From Patescibacteria group bacterium (GTDB lineage: Bacteria; Patescibacteriota; Dojkabacteria; SC72): 5,359 bases of DNA. Location of the stretch: assembly GCA_018818345.1 (NCBI GenBank), contig JAHISI010000047.1, positions 1 to 5,359 on the forward strand. Reading direction: 5' to 3'. Below the pieces are notes generated by a model that was not told the origin of the DNA, did not search any database, and worked only from the letters and a program-made list of their open reading frames with translations. Below, in pieces: positions 1 through 5,359 of this stretch. The stretch's first letter is position 1, and every line of letters starts with the position of its first letter. The translations under genes and the position numbers were made by a program.

Positions 1-1
1 A

Positions 2-946
2 GAAAAGGAATTAAAAAAGAAACACGGAGAAGAAGTACACCTCATTGAATCCGAAGAGATGCATTTTGCAAGTACCGAATTAAAAACAATCATTAATGAA
101 AGCATTCGAGGTAAAGACGTATTCATCATTCAAGATTGCGAGAATCACTCAGACGGACGATCTACAGACGAAAATCTTAGAGCTCTGTATACAATGGTAG
201 ATGCATGCAGAAGGTGCGATGCAGAAAGAATAACTACAGTATTACCTTCATATCCATATGCAAGACAAGACAAACAATCTGGAAGAGAAGGAATTACCGC
301 CGCAAGGATCGCATACGAATTGGAAGGTGATGGAAGTGTAGATCATATTGTTACAATAGATTTACATAACTCTGCAATACAAGGATTTTTCCGAAGAGCA
401 AAAATTGATAATCTCATGGGAGGGTATGTTCTACTCCCTGTTCTAAAGAAGATGATTGAAGACAAAGAAAATACCGTCATTATGCCTACCGATTTAGGTG
501 GTGCCAAACGTGCTAATCACTATGCACAAACATTAAAAACTGATATTGCATTCACATACAAAGCCAGAAATTACTGTAAAGCAAACACAGTAGACAAAAT
601 GTCAATCTTAGGAGATGTTAACGGAAAAGATGTATATATTGTTGATGATATGATTTGTACTGGTGGGACATTGGTAAAAGCTTTGGAAGAAACCAAAAAT
701 ATGGGAGCAAGGAAAGTCATAGCTGTTTGTACTCATGCACTTCTCAATGGGCCTGCAGTAGAAAGATTTCAAGAAGCATATGACAAAGGATTCCTGGATC
801 TGGTAATAGGTACAGATAGTACATATCATTCTAAAGAATTTTTGAAATCCGCCAAATGGTTTAAAGAAATTTCGATTGCCAGCTATTTCGCAGATACCAT
901 TAGTAGATTAAACCAAAGAAAATCAATAACTGATCTTCTGGACTAA
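2..946 (+). CDS. prs: Ribose-phosphate pyrophosphokinase (PRPP synthase), 5'-truncated
   Basis: Makes 5-phosphoribosyl 1-pyrophosphate from ribose 5-phosphate and ATP, releasing AMP, in the cytoplasm; PRPP feeds purine, pyrimidine, NAD, His and Trp synthesis. The frame is open to the left edge and residues before the ATG at 59 are family-like, so that ATG is internal. About 314 residues are visible and probably only 10-20 are missing. Counting from base 2, family motifs appear in order: SIRGKDVFIIQ near 34-44, ATP-binding YPYARQDK at 84-91, DLHNSAIQGFF at 120-130, PTDLGGAKR at 162-170, the catalytic flexible loop (K..R...A..VDKM, 187-200) and the PRPP loop VDDMICTGGT at 214-223. Oddities are Cys219 in that loop, where many relatives have Asp, and a slightly longer segment after FIIQ. 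The TAA stop overlaps the stop of the convergent RuBisCO gene. Family assignment is secure; the true start is outside the window. Confidence 0.95.
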   Translation, partial: EKELKKKHGEEVHLIESEEMHFASTELKTIINESIRGKDVFIIQDCENHSDGRSTDENLRALYTMVDACRRCDAERITTVLPSYPYARQDKQSGREGITAARIAYELEGDGSVDHIVTIDLHNSAIQGFFRRAKIDNLMGGYVLLPVLKKMIEDKENTVIMPTDLGGAKRANHYAQTLKTDIAFTYKARNYCKANTVDKMSILGDVNGKDVYIVDDMICTGGTLVKALEETKNMGARKVIAVCTHALLNGPAVERFQEAYDKGFLDLVIGTDSTYHSKEFLKSAKWFKEISIASYFADTISRLNQRKSITDLLD

Positions 947-2349
947 ACAGGTCTATCTGGACTTGGTTCTTCATGCTTATCATAGAACTCAATTGCAGTT
1001 CTAAGTTCTTCTTTGTCTTTAGCGTAATCTTCCAAAGATATCTTCTGCTTCCATGCTTCGTATGCTTGTAATACTGCTGTTGCCCCAGCCTTAGTTCCCA
1101 TTGGATGAGAATGTACACCAGCTCCCATTGTAGTTATGAAATCTTGAGTACCAACAGTATCTATAAACTTACCAATGAGAAGAGGATTTAACCCTCCCGA
1201 TATTATTGGGCACATCTTCTTGGTGATTCTCCAATACCCTAGATTACTGTAATCTTCTCCTTCAGCTTCTTTCTGTATAGCTAATTGTAGATCTGCATCT
1301 TTCTCTGGTATCTCTGACCATATTTGTTTGAAGTAATCACCTTCGGAATACAATTTCAATGCATGTCTTGCAGCCATGACATCCTCTTTAGGAGAACCTG
1401 CCATCTTACCAATACCTGCTGTACCTGTATGAATTCCCGATGCTCCTGCAAGTCTAGCAAATTTTGTTAATACTGGAACTGTATACCCTATTGGATTTTC
1501 ATCTCTAGTAAATGCACCATGTCCTGCTCTATGGAAGTGTAAAAATACATTTGGATATTTTCTTCTAATCGTTTGTATTGCCATCCACCCTGCAGTTATA
1601 CCATCTACTAAGAATGCATAACTACCAGGTTTCATTACAGACTGAATATAGTCTGCCTTTTTAATCATGGTATCGTAATCAGAGGAAGAGATGTTGAAAG
1701 AATGAACTTTGGTTTTACCTGTTTCTTGTTCAACTCTATCCATTGCATGTCTTACATCTTGGACCATCTTGTCGTAAGGACAAAAGTCTTGATCGGCTTG
1801 TGGTTCATCGTTCTTAACGAAATCTCCACCACCAGACCAGAAGTCATAGCAAAGTTCTGCATATTCAGAGGATGTTAATCCAATCTTTGGTTTAATGATG
1901 CTTCCAAATATTGGTCTCTCCTGAATATTGAGATATTCCCTCATATCATCGATTGTATATTCTGGGCCATCGTACTGTACTAACATTTGTGGTGGGAAAT
2001 ATACATCGAGAAGTTTGCATACCTTTATGCTTGCCATTCCAAATACATTCCCAGCTATGAAGGTCATGATGTTTTGGACATTTCCACCTCTATCAAATAT
2101 TCTCCATGGATATGCAATCCATACTAAGCTATTCTTTTCGTCTATTCTGTAGACTAGAGCATCCAAACTTTCTGAAAAAGCTGTCGCTGTTCCTATCTTA
2201 ACAAATGATCCTGTTGAAGATTCTGCCGCCACTTCACTTGCAGCATCAACAAGAGACATTCCTTCTTCTCCTTGCAACCTAAATACAGTCAACATATATT
2301 GACCATTAAAAACATTAGGATTTCCTATCTGAATATATTCTTTTTGCAT
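943..2349 (-). CDS. rbcL: Form II/III ribulose-1,5-bisphosphate carboxylase large subunit
   Basis: Carboxylates RuBP to two 3-phosphoglycerates; in this subfamily known to serve AMP/nucleoside salvage rather than the Calvin cycle. Numbered from the ATG at 2349 (468 aa), catalytic residues are all present: Glu43 in AAESSTG, Asn101 in GNVFG, Lys153 in SIIKPKIGL, the carbamylated Lys179 with Asp181/Glu182 in GGDFVKNDEP, His273-Arg274 in HFHRAGH, His307 in GIHTGT, loop-6 Lys315 in GIGKMAG and Ser384 in IISGG. The sequence resembles form II around loop 6, but there are 69 residues from the loop-6 Lys to that Ser, about 30 more than I recall for Rhodospirillum rubrum. This fits the roughly 29-residue insertion described for form II/III enzymes such as Methanococcoides burtonii. 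A GTG at 2358 would add three residues (numbers +3); ATG is preferred, though neither start has a Shine-Dalgarno. It has its own promoter. No small subunit or phosphoribulokinase is nearby. The TAG stop overlaps the prs stop. Confidence 0.96.
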   Translation of the reverse strand: MQKEYIQIGNPNVFNGQYMLTVFRLQGEEGMSLVDAASEVAAESSTGSFVKIGTATAFSESLDALVYRIDEKNSLVWIAYPWRIFDRGGNVQNIMTFIAGNVFGMASIKVCKLLDVYFPPQMLVQYDGPEYTIDDMREYLNIQERPIFGSIIKPKIGLTSSEYAELCYDFWSGGGDFVKNDEPQADQDFCPYDKMVQDVRHAMDRVEQETGKTKVHSFNISSSDYDTMIKKADYIQSVMKPGSYAFLVDGITAGWMAIQTIRRKYPNVFLHFHRAGHGAFTRDENPIGYTVPVLTKFARLAGASGIHTGTAGIGKMAGSPKEDVMAARHALKLYSEGDYFKQIWSEIPEKDADLQLAIQKEAEGEDYSNLGYWRITKKMCPIISGGLNPLLIGKFIDTVGTQDFITTMGAGVHSHPMGTKAGATAVLQAYEAWKQKISLEDYAKDKEELRTAIEFYDKHEEPSPDRPV

Positions 2350-2364
2350 TTTGGGCACGGGACA

Positions 2365-2383
2365 GTTTAGTTATTAACTATAC
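2365..2383. promoter_or_regulatory. Palindrome over the RuBisCO -10/start region (possible operator)
   Basis: TAGTTA-T-TAACTA (2368-2380) is a perfect inverted repeat with 6-bp arms around one base. Allowing one mismatch, the arms extend to 9 bp (2365-2383). It covers the -10 box and the predicted transcription start, where a dimeric repressor could block RNA polymerase. It is AT-rich, so chance is possible, and no regulator gene is visible in the window. Confidence 0.3.
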
Positions 2384-2405
2384 GATATTTCCAAAGATTT
2401 GTTAA
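2377..2405 (-). promoter_or_regulatory. Sigma70-type promoter of the RuBisCO gene
   Basis: Read on the minus strand, a -35 box TTAACA (2405-2400; 5/6 to TTGACA) is followed by exactly 17 bases and a -10 box TATAGT (2382-2377; 5/6 to TATAAT). It starts just after the stop codon of the upstream membrane-protein gene. The expected start point near 2371 gives a leader of only about 12 nt to the GTG or 21 nt to the ATG. Boxes and spacing are seen directly; activity is inferred. Confidence 0.65.
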
Positions 2406-2406
2406 C

Positions 2407-3183
2407 CTAGTAGCTTAGTTGAACCGAATAGCTATTATTCTCAACAATCTGTACACCATCTAATTCTGCAGAGAATCTTTTTACCCATTTGGTTCCATCT
2501 TCAAATACCATTTCTACATCAAATGAAATTGACATATTTACATCGTTTGGTTCTACACTTGCATATTTCAATACATTAACACTTTCAAATAGGTTTTCAC
2601 TATCCATTATTTCTCTGTAATTGAACTGTCCTAACTCCTTGAGGAATATGCCCCATGTTGGCATGGAGGTTCCTACTTTTGAGACTTCATCGTAATAACT
2701 AGCTACATCTACTACATCAAAGGTTAGTGTCTTTCCACTATCTTTTATATCCGCAGATTTCATTTCATCTTCATATGGCCCCCATACGTAGTTGTACATA
2801 GAGAGCGTATTACTGATATGTCCTGGTTTGACGATTGCCACTTTGCCTTTCTTATATCCTTCTACTTTAATATTCTTTACTGTGTAGCTGGTTATTGCAT
2901 CCATATGGAAGAGGTTTGCATTTACCCATATTTTTACATGAGCCAATTCCTTTGTATCTTCTACTTCTTCTGTACTGAAGGCGGATATCCATGCTTCGCT
3001 TTGTGATACTTCTACTTTCTTTTCTATTTCTTCTGAATTGGTTATGGTTTTACTGTTACTACTTGCTATATTTCCAACTCCTGAGATTGTTCCTTTGACA
3101 AGGAAGATTATGGGGAGGATTAATATGAGGAGAGAGAGGATTATTCCTATGATTATGAGTAACAGTTTTTTGTTTTTTTCCAT
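2407..3183 (-). CDS. Membrane-anchored protein of unknown function
   Basis: I do not recognise a family. The protein is 258 aa from the ATG at 3183. MEKNKK is followed by one very hydrophobic segment (about residues 7-29: LLLIIIGIILSLLILILPII...), then VKG, a Ser/Gly/Asn-rich linker (31-50), a short charged stretch (51-60, EEIEKKVEVS) and about 200 polar residues with alternating beta-like patterns (for example HVKIWVNANLFHMD, SISFDVEMVFEDGTKWVKRF). The positive N-terminus and lack of a lipobox Cys suggest an N-in signal anchor with the soluble part outside. The reading frame stays open to 3267, but that part lies inside the tRNA gene, so the start is placed after the tRNA. It follows tRNA-Pro by 25 bp, is probably cotranscribed with the HD and HAD genes, and ends just before the RuBisCO promoter. 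No Shine-Dalgarno is seen. The gene is fairly certain; its function is unknown. Confidence 0.85.
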   Translation of the reverse strand: MEKNKKLLLIIIGIILSLLILILPIIFLVKGTISGVGNIASSNSKTITNSEEIEKKVEVSQSEAWISAFSTEEVEDTKELAHVKIWVNANLFHMDAITSYTVKNIKVEGYKKGKVAIVKPGHISNTLSMYNYVWGPYEDEMKSADIKDSGKTLTFDVVDVASYYDEVSKVGTSMPTWGIFLKELGQFNYREIMDSENLFESVNVLKYASVEPNDVNMSISFDVEMVFEDGTKWVKRFSAELDGVQIVENNSYSVQLSY

Positions 3184-3208
3184 TTTAATGTATAAAAATA
3201 ATAAAATA

Positions 3209-3282
3209 TCGGGGCGACACGACTTGAACGTGCGACCTCTTGCACCCCATGCAAGCGCTCTAGCCATCTGAACTACGCCCCG
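3209..3282 (-). tRNA. tRNA-Pro (anticodon GGG)
   Basis: The 74-nt sequence folds completely: acceptor stem CGGGGCG/CGCCCCG (7 perfect pairs), D arm GUUC/GAGC with loop AGAUGGCUA, anticodon stem CUUGC/GCAAG with loop AUGGGGU (anticodon GGG, bases 3247-3249), variable loop AGGUC, T stem GCACG/CGUGU (one G-U pair) with loop UUCAAGU, and discriminator A73. CCA is not encoded; a U-rich trailer follows. C1-G72 with A73 are bacterial tRNA-Pro identity elements. A32/U38 in the anticodon loop is the pairing known to be conserved in bacterial tRNA-Pro(GGG). It sits 23 bp after the HD gene and 25 bp before the membrane-protein gene on the same strand, so it may be cut from a polycistronic transcript. 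Confidence 0.96.
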
Positions 3283-3305
3283 TTAATGGTATATATTTTA
3301 CACCC

Positions 3306-3887
3306 TTAAAGCCCTAGTTCACTAGCCCTAGCCTTCATAGCATCTAGAGATATATCGATAAATTCCTCTAAAGATATACCTGTCTTTTCAATATCCTGTA
3401 TCAAATCTCTTCTAACACCCTTCGCAAATTCTTTTTTCTTTAACTTTCTTAAAACTGTATCCGAAGTAACACTCGCAATCTTCTTATCTGGCATAACCAA
3501 AGCACAAGCCACTAGGAAACCAGACAGATTCTCGGATGCCGATAAGGCATAGTCCAAGTTCGTCGCTCTATTCTCAGGCACCCTAGGGTTCTCTTCATAG
3601 TGGGCTTTTATAGCATGATATACATCCCTATCAATATCAATCCCTATCTCTAACCCTTCCTTTTCTAAAATATCATCAAACTCAACCACATGCCTTGCAG
3701 GATCCTTACCAACATAGTCAAAATCTAAATCATGAAGTAAGCCAGCCAATCCCCATTTCTCTTCATGCTCGCCAAGCCTATTTGCTACAGCTTGCATAAT
3801 GATATCGCTTTCCTTCATATGAAGCTTAAGCCATGGGGTAGTCACATATTTATCTATCAACTGCATACATCTTTCTCTAGTTATCAT
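3306..3887 (-). CDS. HD-domain metal-dependent phosphohydrolase
   Basis: A 193-aa cytoplasmic protein resembling the stand-alone 'predicted hydrolase, HD superfamily' family (COG2316-like, from memory). Candidate metal ligands are His23 (KLHMKE), His52-Asp53 in LLHDLDFD, His66 (ARHVVEF), His91/His96 (HAIKAHYEE) and an acidic residue in the ALSASENLSG helix (Glu119), where relatives usually have Asp. The C-terminal part (MPDKKIASV...VLRKLKKKEFAKGV...ISLEEFI) is typical of the family, so the protein looks complete. HD enzymes hydrolyse phosphomonoesters, phosphodiesters or nucleotides; the substrate of this branch is not known to me. The ATG at 3887 lies 17 bp after the HAD stop, in an AT-rich leader without a Shine-Dalgarno, indicating an operon with HAD. 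Confidence 0.9.
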   Translation of the reverse strand: MITRERCMQLIDKYVTTPWLKLHMKESDIIMQAVANRLGEHEEKWGLAGLLHDLDFDYVGKDPARHVVEFDDILEKEGLEIGIDIDRDVYHAIKAHYEENPRVPENRATNLDYALSASENLSGFLVACALVMPDKKIASVTSDTVLRKLKKKEFAKGVRRDLIQDIEKTGISLEEFIDISLDAMKARASELGL

Positions 3888-3904
3888 ATTCGTATATTTA
3901 AAAT

Positions 3905-4309
3905 TTAAATATCTAAAGCAGATAAGCTAATCCTTAACCTATCTGCATCTACAAAAGGAATAGCTACCATTCCAAACCTCTTCGCTTGCCTCAAGTTATC
4001 CTTTCCATCATCTATTAACACCATTTCTTCTCCCATATCCCCCACTATTTTAAGAAGATTTTCAAATGAAGCATCAGAGGGTTTTGAAAGACCAGTATCC
4101 TCAACAAGAATCACATTATGGAAATATTTAAGAAAATCATACTTAGCATTGAGGATATTAATAGCTTGTTTAGAAGTATTGGAAAAAAGATGTAACTTGA
4201 AATTAGTTTCAAACAAGTCTTTAAGCAACTCCATCATATCCTCATTTATACGATGCGTACTGGAGTCCAAGATTACTCCATTAAAATCAAAAACTATACT
4301 CTTAATCAT
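3905..4309 (-). CDS. Small HAD-superfamily hydrolase, capless
   Basis: A 134-aa HAD protein with all four motifs. Motif I is VFDFNGVILD (nucleophile Asp8; position 10 is Asn instead of the general acid/base Asp). Motif II is LFSNTS (Ser43), motif III is GLSKPSDASF (Lys76), and motif IV is MVLIDDGKDN (Asp100, Asp101). Only about 35 residues separate motifs I and II and there is no sizeable cap domain, which fits an enzyme open to large substrates. DFGN/DFNG variants of motif I exist in active YihX-like sugar phosphatases, so Asn10 does not prove loss of activity. The start is the ATG at 4309, with a weak purine stretch GAGAA about 12 bases upstream. It is probably the first gene of a HAD-HD-tRNA-membrane protein transcript. 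Substrate unknown. Confidence 0.9.
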   Translation of the reverse strand: MIKSIVFDFNGVILDSSTHRINEDMMELLKDLFETNFKLHLFSNTSKQAINILNAKYDFLKYFHNVILVEDTGLSKPSDASFENLLKIVGDMGEEMVLIDDGKDNLRQAKRFGMVAIPFVDADRLRISLSALDI

Positions 4310-4410
4310 ACAAATCTACTTTCTCAGTGTATATAGTAAGTTAAAAATATCTGAAAAACCCATATAGTGATTGATGCCGTAAGGGTTTACAGTACAGCCA
4401 GGCTTGTTAT
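4310..4410 (-). other. Intergenic gap with overlapping weak hairpins
   Basis: This is the longest gap in the window (101 bp), between the surface-protein stop and the HAD start. On the minus strand it can form a 6-bp hairpin CTGTAA-ACCC-TTACGG (4392-4377). Alternatively AAACCC (4388-4383) can pair with GGGTTT (4361-4356) across a 21-nt loop, with the last arm running into TTTTTC. The second looks like a poor intrinsic terminator. A TATATA at 4335-4330 could be a -10 box for HAD, but no convincing -35 precedes it. Confidence 0.25.
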
Positions 4411-5359
4411 TTACAACTGGATCTCTACTATTACTTGGTTTGGGCTTAAACCTGCACTCAATTTGTAATCAACATCCTCAGTTAAACCATAGAAGGTATA
4501 TATACTCTTCTCAGCAGCTCTCTCTGTTTGCATCGCCAAGTTTCCAGGTAATGCAATTCCATCAACTGCAAGATATACCTTGTCTGTTTTTACACTACCA
4601 AATGTAACAACGAGTTTGTGCTCAGCATCATATGCTGCACTTACAGATGGAATTGGATTAGTATCTGAGCTACTAACGTTCCATACAAATTTGAATACGC
4701 CAGAATTAGAACCATATGTATATGAAGCTAAAGTAGAACCCTTAGTTGCATCAATACCCATAATTGCTTGAGCTGTTTTACTAAATTCTTTACTACCTAA
4801 ATCAAGCCCTTCGGTAGAAACTTCACCAGGATATTGAACACCTACTATTACATCCCAACCATCAGACATCTTGGATGTCGTAATGGTAAAAGGAGTGCTC
4901 TTACTTACCCCAATATCATACAATTCTTCTGTTTGATCCGAAGAAACATTGTGATACAACTGAGAAATACCTTCTTTGTTAATTGCAACAGCCTTTTGAT
5001 ATCCAATTCCACCACTATCTTTTTCAATCTGATTTAAATCGATTCTAATTACTCCCAAATCACTTCTATATGTAGCAACTACATATGGATCATCTGTGCC
5101 TGTTGAAGAAAGTGAAAATACAAACTCATGATATCCCGTTCTAGCGGTATTGGTTATTTCCTCTATGGTAAATTTTGCATCAGAAGCCACACCAGTTGTT
5201 TGTTCATCTGTAGAAAATCCAGTCAATGGTGTTGTGGTTTCTTCATTCTCTGTTGTTGAATCAGCAGTATCTTCGTTCGTAGTATCTGTATCCGTTGTCT
5301 CTGTTTGGTTGGTATTGTTAGTTGTATCTGTATTTTCTGTCGCCGCTTTCTTGTTGAAG
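4411..5359 (-). CDS. Secreted or surface protein with Thr-rich linker, N-terminus cut off
   Basis: The frame stays open past the right edge. About 315 residues are visible, and the N-terminus, presumably with a signal peptide or membrane anchor, is missing. A TTG at 5226 can act as a nominal start but lies inside a continuous frame. Visible residues 1-43 are a low-complexity linker: 17 Thr plus many Asn, Asp and Glu, no Gly and one Ser, typical of extracellular spacers. It is followed by about 270 residues of Ser/Thr/Gly/Val-rich, probably beta-sandwich sequence (YHEFVFSLSS, DPYVVATYRSDLGVIRIDL, GWDVIVGVQYPG, GVFKFVWNVSSSD, HKLVVTFGSVKTDKVYLAV). It is Cys-free and has no LPXTG motif or C-terminal membrane segment, ending VIVEIQL. 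Family not recognised; a beta-rich adhesin or envelope protein is a guess. The linker DNA carries short imperfect repeats, including GTATCTGTAT twice. Confidence 0.8.
   Translation of the reverse strand, partial: FNKKAATENTDTTNNTNQTETTDTDTTNEDTADSTTENEETTTPLTGFSTDEQTTGVASDAKFTIEEITNTARTGYHEFVFSLSSTGTDDPYVVATYRSDLGVIRIDLNQIEKDSGGIGYQKAVAINKEGISQLYHNVSSDQTEELYDIGVSKSTPFTITTSKMSDGWDVIVGVQYPGEVSTEGLDLGSKEFSKTAQAIMGIDATKGSTLASYTYGSNSGVFKFVWNVSSSDTNPIPSVSAAYDAEHKLVVTFGSVKTDKVYLAVDGIALPGNLAMQTERAAEKSIYTFYGLTEDVDYKLSAGLSPNQVIVEIQL

Noticed and set aside
900..1118. Minus-strand open frame across the prs/rbcL junction
   Set aside because: It overlaps both real gene ends in another frame and has no family resemblance.
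1928..2152. Open frame on the plus strand inside RuBisCO (and similar ones at 608-829, 2818-3006, 3038-3271, 4149-4367, 4404-4607, 4580-4771, 4834-5037)
   Set aside because: All lie opposite or across convincing genes and give compositionally odd proteins with no recognisable motifs; they are antisense shadows.
3184..3267. Upstream extension of the membrane-protein frame to about 3267
   Set aside because: These codons fall inside the fully folding tRNA-Pro gene and its trailer, and the natural start, MEKNKK followed by a transmembrane segment, is at 3183.
3209..3282. tRNA gene as an integration site of a mobile element
   Set aside because: No repeated tRNA 3' end, integrase or phage-like gene is seen in the window.
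3290..3325. Dedicated promoter for tRNA-Pro
   Set aside because: TAAAAT and TATATA resemble -10 boxes, but at 17-18 bp spacing the -35 candidates match only about 3 of 6 bases.
5224..5226. TTG as the start of the surface protein
   Set aside because: The frame continues upstream without a stop to the window edge, with coherent Thr-rich linker sequence, so the gene is simply truncated.
943..5359. Alternative code with TGA as Gly (as in Gracilibacteria/Absconditabacteria)
   Set aside because: No stop codon here is TGA, but no gene contains in-frame TGA either, and the Gly-rich RuBisCO uses only GGN codons.

Overview
The window looks like AT-rich chromosomal DNA from an uncultivated bacterium, most likely of the Candidate Phyla Radiation (CPR/Patescibacteria). 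Three things point that way. The RuBisCO is of the form II/III type known from CPR bacteria and from archaea. The tRNA-Pro has the bacterial C1-G72/A73 identity elements; archaeal tRNA-Pro usually has G1-C72. The RuBisCO gene has a good sigma70-type promoter (TTAACA-N17-TATAGT). The standard code fits: all genes end in TAA or TAG and no in-frame TGA interrupts them. The lineage call is inference, and a DPANN archaeon is the main alternative.

Layout: a 5'-truncated ribose-phosphate pyrophosphokinase (PRPP synthase) gene runs rightward from the left edge to 946. Everything else is on the minus strand. From right to left it comprises a Thr-rich secreted or surface protein (open at the right edge), a 101-bp gap, a small HAD-family hydrolase, an HD-domain hydrolase, a tRNA-Pro(GGG), a single-pass membrane-anchored protein of unknown function, and the form II/III RuBisCO large subunit. 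From HAD to the membrane protein the gaps are only 17, 23 and 25 bp, so these probably share a transcript with the tRNA embedded in it. RuBisCO then has its own promoter directly after the membrane-protein stop codon. The RuBisCO and PRPP synthase genes converge and their stop codons overlap.

Metabolic logic: form II/III RuBisCOs work in nucleoside monophosphate salvage. AMP phosphorylase converts AMP to ribose 1,5-bisphosphate, an isomerase makes ribulose 1,5-bisphosphate (RuBP), and RuBisCO adds CO2 to give two 3-phosphoglycerates. PRPP synthase releases AMP while making PRPP, so its neighbour yields a possible feedstock. AMP phosphorylase and the isomerase are not in the window. No phosphoribulokinase is seen, so there is no sign here of a Calvin cycle.

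No CRISPR array, insertion sequence, integrase or prophage gene was seen, and no gene-free stretch exceeds about 100 bases. I found no clearly new system. The most interesting points are the RuBisCO control region (promoter overlapped by a palindrome), the RuBisCO/PRPP synthase convergent pair, and two unrecognised extracytoplasmic proteins.
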